The notes under the pieces were generated by a model that was not told the DNA's origin, did no database searches, and saw only the letters and a list, made by a program, of their open reading frames with translations. A DNA stretch of 60,000 bases from Symsagittifera roscoffensis. Taxonomy: Eukaryota > Xenacoelomorpha > Acoela > Convolutidae. Both the position numbers and the translations under genes were made by a program. The stretch is from positions 11,754,539 to 11,814,538 of the forward strand of contig NC_087070.1 of assembly GCF_963678635.1 (NCBI RefSeq), given 5' to 3'. Positions 10,445-20,512 of this stretch are shown piece after piece (the first letter of the stretch is position 1; every line of letters starts with the position of its first letter).

Positions 10445-13400
10445 ATGGAGGACTTAAAAACGATCACAGACTTTATCCCGTTTGCCATCAAACCACTTCA
10501 CTTACAGGCCATTGACAGAATGATGCGGATTCCACACGTGGAAGACTGTGCGCTTCTGGATTCGAAAAGTGGCGAGATTGTTTCAGCAAACAAAGCTCTC
10601 GCGTTGCGGGTAAATAGGGTAATCCCTCATGCGCGGAGGCTCGAATGAGCGTAACGTTTTGTCAACCAATCAGAGCTCAGAATTCAAACATTAGAAAAAA
10701 TAAGCGATAAGTTCAGTCAGTTTTAGAGAGTTTAAAGGGCGTTGGTTGGTTGAGAATTTTCGCGCATGAGAAAATCCACCTCGGTTAAATACACTACGTT
10801 GATAGTTCACCCATTTATTTGAAAGTATATATTTTTTATTAATTTATATCGATGAGTATCGGAAGAAATCAGAAAGCTTATGCAAAATTTTTTACAGGCC
10901 TTGCTGCTTCACTTTTTTGATGAAATTGCTCAATCGTAAAAAAGGATTAAATCTTGGCCTTGATATGAATCCAAAGTTATTCAAAACCTTCAATTGTCTG
11001 AACTACAGCGCTGATTTGAACTATCTGGACAAAACGAACAAAATTTGAAATTGCAGATTCGTTTTTCTCAAATTGGGTTCAAATTAGACAAAAGTCAAGT
11101 GAAAAAAAAAATTGCTTCGAATTTTACCAGAATTAATTTGGCGCAATTTTGTCTCGAAAAATCTCAACCTAAGTTTTACCTGAAAACTGGGTCATTTGGT
11201 TTTCTTTTGATTACTCAAGAACTACGCTGAAACTACCGACTTAATTGATGATAAAGTTATACTACAAGAAGGCTCTCACACATTCCAACAAAGTTCTAGA
11301 AGCGCTAAATTTCCCACTATAAGAGAATATAATTTTGGTTGATAGCTAAAAAGGTCATTTATACTACATAAAAAGCAAAATCTTTGCTTTAAAACATTTA
11401 AGCAAAGATTTTGCTTTTTATGTAGTATAAATGACTTTTTTAGCTATCAACCAAAATTATATTCTCTTATAGTGGGAAATTTAGCGCTTCTAGAACTTTG
11501 TTGGAATGTGTGAGAGGCTTTTTTGGTATAAGTTTCTTCCTCTCACACATTCCAACAAAGTTCTAGAAGCGCTAAATTTCCCACTATAAGAGAATATAAT
11601 TTTGGTTGATAGCTAAAAAGGTCATTTATACTACATAAAAAGCAAAATCTTTGCTTAAAAACAAATTTCAACGCAAATTTTTGGAAGTTTAACACTTCTA
11701 GAACTTTGTTGGACTGTATGAGAGGCTTTTTAGGTATAAGTTTTTAATCAATTAACTCAGTTGTTTTAGCGTAATTATAGATTAATTAAAAAAAAAACTC
11801 ATTTTTGGGGTAACACTTTATTTGACAATTTCGGTAGTTATTAAAACCTCTGCCGTCTCACATTCCCACTTTCAATAAATGCGTAAGTGTTATTTTGCCC
11901 AATTAATAACGGTGAAAAAATTTTGCACAAAAAAAGCGAGGAAAATGTTGAATTATATTTGAAAAAGCTAGCTCGTATTACTAGTACAACGCAAGATTCT
12001 TTAGTGGAGATCCGAATGTTTTTTTTTAGAAAACTTCAAAAACAGCAGCGTTTTTTTGTTGCTCCGGCAATTCATTAAGTGAAGAACACTGGAGAAGCAG
12101 GTGTGTATTTTCTTCAGTATTTTGATGCACCAAGGAAAGCTTGAAAGGGGTCAATTTGCGATCATATATAAACCCTTTCAGCCGAGATTTGGATTCCAAA
12201 AAAAATAATGAAAAGATTTGTCTGTTTCGAGAAAAATGGTCTGCATTTTTCCAATACCCAGAAAGAATCCCATAAAATTTGGCCATACTGACTCAATTGT
12301 GATTTTACTTCTACTGCAAATTTAACGTTAATTTAGCTATAATCATTCTGCATTTATTAAAACTCAATTCACTGCTTTTTACCTAGAAAATTGAGCAAAT
12401 TAGAAAAACATTACCAACATAGTTGGAAATGTGGTCACTGAACGCAAGGAAACTCAAAACATTGAAACTTGTTTTTCTAAAAAATCGAATTTCAAAGAAA
12501 ACAATAGACCACTTTAAAGCTCTGAATTTTTAGATTAGTTTAAGAGTAAAACATTTTTGATAAAATTAACCGCCTTTTCAAAACCTGGATCAGAAGGTGC
12601 ATTTTCATTTTTCGTTCATTTTCGTAATATTTTTTTCGTTTTTTTTCCGCTTTTGTGATCGAAAAGCGTAATTTAACGTTCTTTTAGCAAATGAACAAGA
12701 ATTGAACTTAGAAGAATTGATTTTTAAAGAAACTCAAGTAGAACAGCAAAATATCAGATTTTTCAAGATTCATTCCTGTACAAAAGCAAAAAATATCACT
12801 CTACCTATATAACTGTCTTCACTACGTTCATTGATACTGCAACGTTCATTGATACTTGAAGATAATTGAAAACTTCAAAATTTTTCTCCTTATTAAATTC
12901 TCTTGTTGACATTGTGTGCAACTTGCACAGCAGCCGGCTATCTTTAATTACATTGTAGTTTTGTTGCTAGCTCTCAAATTCTGATGCAAAACAATTAGTG
13001 GATATCTTTGCAGACCCCAACACTACAAGAGCTAGAGGCACTGTCCAGTTCCTGCATCGCGAGTACGAAGTCATCAGAGCCGACTCCTACTCTCTATACT
13101 GCCAAACTGTAAGATTTTCAGCCACTAAAAATTGCTATATATTTATCCGAGTAGTGTTTTTATAGCATTTCGGACCCAAAATACACGCCGGTCAATTTAC
13201 AAATCGTTATTTCTTCGAAGTATGATTCCGAAAACTGCGAGCGCAAAATTCTCAGCAATCATAACAAACTCGTTTGGAACCCCTAGTCGACTATTTGAGA
13301 CGAACATTTTTTTAAGCAATCCGATTTAATAGTTTTCCTGATTTTTAGGAAGCGAGTCACGGATTGATAGCTGTGAACGGTGAAAAATACGTGACAGTGG

Positions 13401-13699
13401 TTTCATATAACTCCTCCATGATCGCCAGTATTTCAGTCGAGGCTGCAGAACGAATGGGTGAGTAGATTCACAAGCGCTTCTTCTAGAAAAATAGATTTGT
13501 TTTTACAAATTAATTAAGTGCTAAATTAGGGTTATTGTTTGAGACAACTTAGACACAATAATTATTATACTCAAGAATATACGCAGTTATACTGTGACAG
13601 CCTGTTGACCACGAATGTCTTTTAAATTTTATCTGTTAAGGTGAATATTTCGAAAATGGAGGAGACGAATTCATGCCCGGAAAAATAGACTCCTTGTGA
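10445..13699 (+). CDS. PFN4: Profilin-4-like protein, spliced gene
   Basis: Exons: 10445-10609 (ATG start), probably 10898-10935, 13014-13108, 13349-13457 and 13641-13699 (stop TGA). The product is about 155 residues, a little longer than usual for profilins. Exon 3 encodes REYEVIRADSYSLYCQT and exons 4-5 encode GLIAVNGEKYVTVVSY and VEAAERMGEYFENGG. In order and spacing these match profilin-4, with its V-RAD-YSLY core and C-terminal VEA-E-LGDYL helix. Exon 1 supplies the N-terminal helix and the HVEDCALLD strand. Profilin-4 is an atypical profilin linked to sperm formation and lipid rather than strong actin binding. The small exon 2 (reading ALLLHFFDEIAQ) fits the missing helix, but joining it to exon 3 at the visible GT and AG leaves a one-base phase mismatch. 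The gene converges on the tetraspanin gene. Confidence 0.72.
11273..11516. repeat. Near-perfect 117-bp palindrome
   Basis: Arm 11273-11389 and the reverse complement of arm 11400-11516 match at 116 of 117 positions by eye, around a loop of about 10 bases. A transcript from either strand would form a long hairpin. The arms carry the motif of the inner part of the fold-back family (CTCTCACACATTCCAAC; compare the diverged version at 8600-8625). Confidence 0.92.
11540..11656. repeat. Third copy of the palindrome arm, direct orientation
   Basis: By eye this is identical to the left arm 11273-11389. A diverged piece of the opposite arm follows at about 11690-11740 (CTTCTAGAACTTTGTTGGA). The cluster is therefore arm, inverted arm, arm, partial inverted arm, which suggests recent duplication inside the element. 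Confidence 0.88.
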
Positions 13700-13809
13700 A
13701 CTCTAAATTAAATTTCAAATCTACATAGAGCTGATGAATATATGTACAATTGAACAATATTTACAGTTTCTATTATTGATGACAGCTTTCTTGTTTGCCT
13801 TGAATATTT

Positions 13810-14622
13810 TTATCTTCTTTCTTCCCAGTTGATATTTGAGAACGTAAGAGAAAGAATCTGTCCTACAATTAGCAGGCAAATTATGTAGATCAGGTATCCA
13901 AGGAACAGAAATATGTTATCCTTTATAAAACTTTTCATCGGCTCGTAGCAACCCCTCGTAGCTGCATGATTACTCGGCGAAGGAGCGTAACATGCTGCTA
14001 AATCCAGATCACTAATGGATCTCCATTGGTCTAAATTTTCGTGAAAGCAACAAGAAATTGGAAAATCCGCTTTAAATGTATTTCCATAGACAGTCAAATT
14101 GCTTTCACCGCTCATATGCCAGAGTGAATTGAGCCAATCTGAGGATCCAGAAGAACCACAACATCCGAATTTCACTTGTACTAGATTCCAAATTTTAGAA
14201 TGCTTGTCGTCAGCGGTTACAGAGGTAAACGATTTTTGAAGAGATTCCATTAGTAGGTCCTCAGTATAATCGTTGACTAAGGAAAGATGAACAAACAACA
14301 GGGCCACAAATAGAGTCGATAAAATGATCACTACTACATTTGCCACAGAATACAGAATAGTATTGCCATTGAGCACTCCAACCATGTATAAAAATGAACA
14401 GAGCGAGTAGATTACTGAAAAAACAATCAGATAATGAGCACAACGCTTAAGGACAGAGGAATTTGTAACGGCCAGAATTTCATCTCGATCGCTTGAAGAG
14501 ATAAACCAAGCTCCTATTACTAGAGCAGCCAGGCATGAGAATAAATTCACGATACTAACGAAATACGACAGAAGGCGAAAACTTTGAAGCCCGCGAAGAT
14601 TTAACATTTCATTCTGAAGCAT
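13810..14622 (-). CDS. Tetraspanin, intronless
   Basis: A 270-residue membrane protein in one uninterrupted frame, ATG to TAA. There are four hydrophobic segments at about residues 20-42, 62-84, 88-112 and 236-262. The large extracellular loop between segments 3 and 4 has the tetraspanin signature: a CCG motif (KFGCCGSSG), a later CC pair (ISCC) and a further Cys near the end (RGCYEPM), with the spacing expected for the disulphides. The length is normal for the family. Tetraspanins organise membrane microdomains and bind integrins and other receptors. The absence of introns beside spliced neighbours may point to retroposition, but no poly-A tail or target duplication is obvious. The subfamily cannot be assigned. 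Its stop lies about 110 bases from that of the profilin-4-like gene. Confidence 0.9.
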   Translation of the reverse strand: MLQNEMLNLRGLQSFRLLSYFVSIVNLFSCLAALVIGAWFISSSDRDEILAVTNSSVLKRCAHYLIVFSVIYSLCSFLYMVGVLNGNTILYSVANVVVIILSTLFVALLFVHLSLVNDYTEDLLMESLQKSFTSVTADDKHSKIWNLVQVKFGCCGSSGSSDWLNSLWHMSGESNLTVYGNTFKADFPISCCFHENLDQWRSISDLDLAACYAPSPSNHAATRGCYEPMKSFIKDNIFLFLGYLIYIICLLIVGQILSLTFSNINWEERR

Positions 14623-15659
14623 GTTTTAAAATGCTAAATTAAAATATTGCAGAATGTTACTAAACTAAATTGCAAAATTAAAATGTTTAATACTTTTAAA
14701 CCCGATGATGCACAAAAGTGCAAAAACGTTCGTAATTTACATTTTCCATTCGCTCTATCTCAATTGAATTCTATTGAAAAAATCGAAATATTAAAAAAAA
14801 GTTCGGAAAAACTTTTAGAAAATGTTATAAAAACCACTGACCTAAACCATAAAAAGGACTAAGTCTAATTATTTCTTTCTCTTGACAAAAATTTTTCTAA
14901 TCAAAAGTAGAGATATCAAAGCTCATATAGTTCCAAATCTTGTGATAATCAATTTTTAGGGCTGGAAATAACCGTGCAAAAAAGAGGGAATTTTATCTTG
15001 TGATAATCAATTTTTAGGGCTGGAAATAACCGTGCAAAAAAGAGGGAATTTTGCTGAGGAGTTTTGATGAGTCGGGTGTGCTTTGGGTATGGAATAATTA
15101 TGGAATTCATGTTTTTATCTTATGATCTTTCAGAAACCAACAGAATCGAAGGAAGTGTTCACCGTGTTTTCCGCAGTACTTCCACATGGGAAAACTTTGA
15201 TAAATCAATGAAAATCGACTGTAAACAGTGGTTGAATAACCAAAATCCAGAAAATTGTTCGTCATACGTTGCATCGTGAGCCCTTGAGAAAATCATGGGG
15301 GAGGGCAAAAACAAAAAGATGGCTGAGAAAAGGAAGTCCTGTGATTATAGCAGCGATTCATCACCGATATTGATGGTCCATTAAAGGAGGAGTCACAGTC
15401 AGACATTAGCGAAAAAATGTGCGCTATCACCAATGTGCAGATAACTTCACGATTCACGATGACAAAAAGAAAATTGGAGGAAAACGTAAAATCAAAGATC
15501 CATAAGAGTTATAACTGCAAAGTATCAAAGTTTACAGAAACACTCAAAAAAAGTAGCACCATTGGATTCTGACGAGAAAATGTAAAAATAGAAATGGAAC
15601 CAAATTAATTTATCTACTTATTTGCGAATTAATGTAATCTAAGAAGAAAAAGAACTTGT
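14623..15659. other. Intergenic region with a 58-bp tandem duplication
   Basis: This is mostly AT-rich non-coding DNA upstream of the tetraspanin gene. Besides the tandem duplication at about 14937-15052, open frames at 15064-15279 and several short lysine-rich frames at 15290-15590 look like remnants of coding sequence. I recognise no family, and stops interrupt them. Confidence 0.4.
14937..15052. repeat. 58-bp tandem duplication (two copies)
   Basis: The segment starting ATCTTGTGATAATCAATTTT occurs twice in direct orientation, offset by 58 bases, with no difference seen by eye. The short period and perfect identity suggest a recent slippage duplication. Confidence 0.9.
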
Positions 15660-17090
15660 ATTTAAACTCGGTTTTTAACAACCAAATACACAAATTTAAA
15701 AATCAAGCAGTTAAAGGTCGTAGTTTCTGAGTGCCCGGTTCGGAAATAAGTCAAATCTTTCTCAGTTTTACTCTTAGACGTCGCAGAGAGTCTGGGCCGT
15801 AAATTGTTCGAATACTCGGTTCTTTTCAGAATGTATTGAAACAAAGGATTCTGTGGCTGGAAAAAAATGGACCGAAGCAGTTTTTCATCGTTTTTTTTTA
15901 ATAATCTATCTTACTGGCGTGTATTCTTTGATAATACCCCATTTTTTGGCCTTTATTTGAACAACATCGATCTTCTGCAAAATGTCGCATTCGGTTCCAC
16001 ACCAAACTGAGAGACCGTAGAGAAGTTTGCTAAGCACTAGGGACAATTAAAGTAATAAACTCTTCTTGGGTGTATCTGAGATGTTTCAGTCTTAGCAGTA
16101 AAATTAAGTTTGACGTGACAGAACGTGCAGTTTTCTCCACATATGACTTGAACGTCAGCTGTGAATACATTGTTATCCCAAGAAGTCTGATTTCTGACAC
16201 TATGGAAACAGTTCTATGTTGAAAACTGGAGGAACATCTATGCTAATTTTCCTGAAATAAATAATCATTTCTTTGGATGAAGAGCTATTCAGGTGGAGAT
16301 TTCTGCCTGAGAACGCAGTCTGTAATTCTGACAAAACTGCAAATGATTGATCACCTCTTTTAAAGTATCCTGTTATTATCGGCGTATTGTCGTCTGCAAA
16401 ATCAGTGAGTTCACCATACAAATGCTTGACACTGATATCGTTTACTGAAATACCGTATTTAGTGGGCGCGCCTAAAAAACAAGTATAATGACCCTGTTCG
16501 TTTGAAAATCTGCAATATAATTGACAAAAGATGCATGCAAGGTTGGTTTTAGCTTTAGACCACGCCAGATACTCTCATGCAAAATTGTATCGAATGCTTT
16601 GCTCATATCTAGAGTAAAGAGGCGCACATAATCATGGGTTTGACAATAAAAACTGATGTCATTCAAAATTTTTATGCCAGCCCCAGAAGTAGATCCTTGT
16701 GGTCGGAAACCGAACTGTTGGTTACTAACTGACGACACGTAGGACGGCTTGACAAACATGTTGATAACGATCCGTTCAAAGCACCGAGTAATGACATCTG
16801 TTATTGAAACTGGTCTGTAGTCTTTCGGTTCTTTTGGTCTCGACACTCTTGCTAATGGAATGATCTTTGATTTCTTCCATCTGCCGGGAACCAAAGGGTG
16901 CGCAAAGACAGATTACATGGGCATATACTTCTGCTAAGAAAACCGCATTGTTTTTGAAGAACCAGAATGGAATATTTTCGGGTCCTGTTGCCGACTTCTT
17001 GATGGTTTTTAGCGCATGATAAGTTTGAAAGACGTTGACTAATGGCACAATTGTTGCTGAGCCGGCCTTTTCGATAGCTCCACGGCAACT
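15660..17090 (-). pseudogene. Non-LTR retrotransposon (LINE) reverse transcriptase remnant
   Basis: Reading the minus strand from about 17090 downward, pieces in several frames give a LINE reverse transcriptase in the right order. These are a KTIKKSATGPENIPFWFF segment, the WKKSKIIPLARV...DYRPVSIT segment, FGFRPQGSTSGAG, LDMSKAFDTILHE, and then DFADDNT at the catalytic (Y/F)ADD position. A thumb-type segment LLGITMYSQLTFKSYVEK follows, and near 15780 a NNLRPRLS tail like the C-terminus of jockey/CR1-type elements. At least two frameshifts separate the pieces, and the 5' part (endonuclease) is absent, so this is a dead 5'-truncated copy. The clade is not certain. Confidence 0.82.
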
Positions 17091-17154
17091 TTACTAGTAG
17101 ATATGCTATTGTAGTAACTGTTTAGATCTTACGCAGTAAAATCACAGTCGTGGC

Positions 17155-17370
17155 TCAAATTGCAGGTCGTGTTTTGCGACTGAAACAGTTCACTCGTTCC
17201 CACCAAGAATCGAGTAAGATCTTTCTATTTTTTGTGGCATCACAAAAAGTGTTTTTGTGGCATCGTAAAGCAATGATGCCACTTTGATTTTGTGGTATCA
17301 TTGCTTGTGTTTGCATCATTGTTAAAGCAAAGCTACTTTTTGTGGCATCATAAAGCAATGCTTGCACTTC
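17155..17370. repeat. Degenerate short repeat around TTTTGTGGCATCA
   Basis: The motif TTTTGTGGCATC or TTTTGTGGTATC recurs about four times (near 17230, 17256, 17288 and 17340), with partly inverted versions (GATGCCAC) between. It sits between the two retroelement remnants and looks like a degenerate short tandem repeat. Confidence 0.55.
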
Positions 17371-18950
17371 TTCTATTGCCTTCGGTTGTCACGGAGTTCT
17401 CGACCCTCTAACGCACATGATAGCCGATTTCAAAAGCATAACGGACAACTTTGTTCCCAACCAGCATTTAACGACAATACTCCTCTTGGCGCTTATGGGC
17501 GATTTTTGCAGCTAAGTTGGAGATAAAATGCCGCATTCTTTACCAACAGCTCTATCCCTGGCAGAAACTAGAGGAGTGAAACTTCCGTTTTCAACCTCGA
17601 CAATACTCTCGAGGTAGGATCTTTTCTTTTCATCTTCTTGGCGTTTCAGGACTTCCTTTCTAGGAACGCCTACATGGGAGGGCGCGTTTGCATGAGTGAC
17701 CCTGACATCAAAAAAGCAGTTTGGCCACGTTGCCAGAACCCAGACGCCTTAGTGTCCAGTCTTGCGTCATCTCCAGCAATTGCAGTTCTGAGACACAAAG
17801 TCTCACCTTCTGGAGTCAACAAATGTGTTTCAACCTGCACTTTGTGACACACTTGATCTAGCTGGGATAATAGATAATCACGAATGCAGTTGTGTCGCAT
17901 ACCAACGAAGCCACCCTTTTTGCAGATCAATGCGTGATCTACGGAAAACTTCTGGTCTGGCCGCAAGGACAGTTTCGTGGGGTATTTGCCAAGGGAAGTT
18001 CGGATCTCATTCTCAGCAGGTCACGAAACTCTAATTTAATTCAGATGTAGGTCTTGTTCTTCCAGGGGCAGCACATTAAGATAGGCACTAGATTTTTTTT
18101 GTTCGTGATTTTACTCAGCATGGCTTTAATAACGGCATTTTCGAGGCAGTCCAGTTCTCCTTCTCTCCAAAACGCTCTGCACATCGCACCAGTTGTTTTG
18201 AAGAATGATCGCTTCAGTGTGGTCCTTAGTGATTGCTTACGAGTCTATGAACTGTGACTCAGACTCTTTGACAATTCTGGTCAAACTAAGTATTCCTTTG
18301 CTAACAGGTATGTTGAAAACAGTTCGCATTTCTTCAGAGACCGCCGTTTCGACACCGAAGAACGAGGGCACGAGTTTCTCATCCAGAATGTCCTGAATCT
18401 CGTTTAGATAAGAACCAAAGCATGACATTGTTTTTGCAAAAATGAGTGAACTTGGACCTGTATGCTTTAATATATGCTGTGTAGGCAGCTTGCGGTTGTT
18501 GTGTTTTGGCAAACATTGATAAGTTTTGCAATTCTATTGCCTAAGTACTACATTTCTCGCGACAAGAACGTCTCAAAATGCTCCAGACCCTATTACAATA
18601 CCAAGATGCCTTTGTCCATCAGTTGTAATGTTAATAGTACCTCCGAAAAGCGTCCTTGCTCTATCTGAGACTTTGATATTTTTTTTACAATCAGCCAGAA
18701 TTTACTATCGTTGAAAACGTATTCTGTGCCACTACCCTGTGTTTTGATGCCTGAGTACCAGGCATGCAAACTCTCAGCTTTCCCTGCACCAGAAGCATCA
18801 TCAGCCAACCACGCTTGTTTCATCAGCATCATCAGACAACCACGCTACAAGACGAAAACTTGTACGCCCTCTTCAAAATACTCCTTTTCCAGTAATCTGA
18901 AGTCAAAAATGTGTGCCAGTCGGTCATATCTGGAAGTTTGACCTTGAGGG
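17360..18950 (-). pseudogene. Remnant of a second retroelement pol (RT plus C-terminal nuclease-like region)
   Basis: Read on the minus strand from 18950 down, three blocks appear in different frames. The first is an RT palm piece, WLADDASGAGKAESLHAWY, followed by a FWLIVKK segment (18593-18832). The second is an RT thumb-like piece, FGSYLNEIQDILDEKLVPS, ending in TRIVKESESQFIDS (18237-18512). The third is DHALICKKGGFVGMRHNCIRD, then ARLDTKASGFWQRGQ and, after a frameshift, FFDVRV (17640-17966). A tail reading SAIMCVRGSR lies near 17400. I recognise this block order from many invertebrate retroelement proteins. The last block has a zinc-knuckle-like start and a D...D-x-R pattern like a restriction-type nuclease. 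The clade is uncertain. Frameshifts and stops show it is dead. It is distinct from the neighbouring LINE remnant. Confidence 0.7.
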
Positions 18951-19120
18951 ACACGAAAATACGTGATTTTGGAGTGAAGTTTTATTTTTCAAAATTTCGA
19001 ATGGAGCCTGTCATGCTCAGTTTTCTCGCAACAGCTGAAAACAAAAAGTGAAAATCAGAACGACCGAATTTACAATTGCGGGACAATACTTAAGAAAAAT
19101 TCCAGATTCTCAATTTCGCT

Positions 19121-19578
19121 TGTAACATTCGCCCAAATACTACACAGCGACGGAGCGTAGAAAAAGTACCTATTAACGACTGGCAGGCGTCAGTTACCTT
19201 AATCCTACTCGTTTTTCACCGTCTCGACCTTGCCAGTTGATTTTCTGGTCTGTTTAGGGCAAAGTAAAAAGTTGCCATTTTTAGGCCATCAGTCAAACGA
19301 CTTTTGATCAGCTTTCGTTTACATGCGAACACAACCACATAGCTGAGTCTCGGATCCTCAGACTACGTGATTGTCATTAAAAACACGGCTCGAACAACCT
19401 ATTTTAACATGTTTTTGTGTGACAGTTCTATATTAAATCCATTGGAGATGGATTGACCCTTTCCTTTTTCTAGCTACTCATACTCTGCAATATTAAACAA
19501 TAACGGTGTTAATTAAGAGATCTATGACATTACAGCAGCTATAAAGTTGGTTTATACAGTCCCTTCACATAGAACAGT
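19121..19578 (-). repeat. 3'-terminal half of the 3' LTR of element 2, cut off by element 1
   Basis: Read on the minus strand, this segment ends with TTTGGGCGAATGTTACA at 19121, matching the end of element 1's LTR (CCGGGCGAATGTTACA). Further matches in the same order are GAGACGGTGAAAAAC, GCCAGTCGT, a GGAAAGGGT..ATCCATCT block and a TGAGAC(T/C)CAGC block. The other half of this LTR is at 39856-40285, on the far side of element 1. The two halves total about 890 bp, close to element 1's 934-bp LTR. Confidence 0.82.
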
Positions 19579-20512
19579 TGTGACATTCGACCAGAATGTG
19601 AAAAATGCAATCTCTGCAGAATTCGGAATTTTAGCAGTAAGCCTTCCGGATTGGTGGTTTTTAAGAACTAAGGGCGTTATTGGAACGTTTAGCCAAACGG
19701 TGAAGGCTGGAATATTCTAGTATTTTAAAATTTCAAAAATTCGAATGATGACGTCACATTTCTGAGAAATGCTGAAACGGCCATTTTTAACAAAAACGAG
19801 TGAAAAAACAGAACAACAACGTTAGTTGCGCTGACGAGAACAACTTTATCGAAATTGAAGAAGTCGAAATTGAAGAAAAACAGCAGCAGAGTGCAGAGAA
19901 CGTCCCGAGTTGCAACTATTGTGCTGCTACAATAGTTGCAAGGCCGTTGCGAACAACCGTGAAGGGTAAGAAATCAGCCCTCCGTGTTATAGTGAATTCG
20001 AACTTAAGGAGCTTGATTCACTGGATTCAAGAATCCGGAAGGGTCTCGGGACGGAAAACTTTTAATGACTCATATGAACTTTTAGCATCCTGTCATGTCC
20101 TGACTTGAATTTAATTGATATTTGGATTAGTTTTGACAAGGATGAGGTGCTAAGAGTTGGGGGAAAGGGTTGATCCATCTTCGATGGAGATGATGATTTT
20201 TATCTACTGAACAAAAACAATAGTAATATAATAAGTAGTAGCCCTGTTTTTAGGAGTGACCTCGTGGTCTGGGGATACTGAGACCCAGCCATGAGCTCAC
20301 TATTTTTGCATGTAATTCAGTTAATTTGAGCGTTCTGGTCGAAGCCGGAGAACAGTAACGTTTTTGTCGAACCGATGTAAGAAAGACCACCGAAAAGTAC
20401 TGGCTTGGTAGAGACGGTGAAAAACATGCAAAGCTCTGTTTAGACGCTAGCCAGTCGTCTTAAGACTTAGTTTTGTTATCCGTCGATATGTATCTTCCGG
20501 GCGAATGTTACA
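19579..20512 (+). repeat. 5' LTR of element 1 (934 bp)
   Basis: Starts TGTGACATTCG and ends CGAATGTTACA, which form an 11-base terminal inverted repeat with one mismatch. It has the same length as the 3' LTR and differs from it at two bases. It holds a perfect CRE/ATF-type palindrome (TGACGTCA) at 19749-19756 and one copy of the leader motif at 20032-20045. A 102-codon open frame (19800-20108) crosses it but has no ATG, so I do not call it a gene. Confidence 0.95.
19749..19756. promoter_or_regulatory. CRE/ATF-type palindrome in the LTR
   Basis: TGACGTCA is the consensus full CRE bound by CREB/ATF bZIP factors. It recurs at 39092-39099 in the 3' LTR. The diverged LTR of element 2 keeps the following TTTCTGAGAAAT segment but not the site. 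A role in LTR transcription is inference. Confidence 0.4.

Larger units (their letters stand above)
11006..11840. mobile_element. Rearranged copy of the fold-back element inside a profilin-4-like intron
   Basis: The left end begins TA-CAGCGCTGATTTGAA at 11004-11020. It then matches the left arm of the 8157-8881 element, including TTTCTCAAATTGGGTT and the AAAACTGGGTCATTT block. A degraded right arm is visible at about 11760-11840 (GCGTAATT, CATTTTTGGGGTAA), and the outermost right end is missing. The interior has been replaced or expanded by the palindrome at 11273-11516 and a third direct copy of its arm at 11540-11656. Confidence 0.6.

Noticed and set aside
12026-12286. Minus-strand 86-codon frame in a profilin-4-like intron
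   Set aside because: No recognised family, no splice support, and AT-rich composition like the surrounding intron.
15064-15279. 71-codon frame as a gene or transposase fragment
   Set aside because: I could not match it to any transposase or host family, and the continuation has stops.
19800-20108. 102-codon open frame in the LTR (repeated at 39143-39451)
   Set aside because: No ATG at its start, low-complexity Glu/Gln-rich beginning, and no recognised family. It is identical in both LTRs only because the LTRs are identical.
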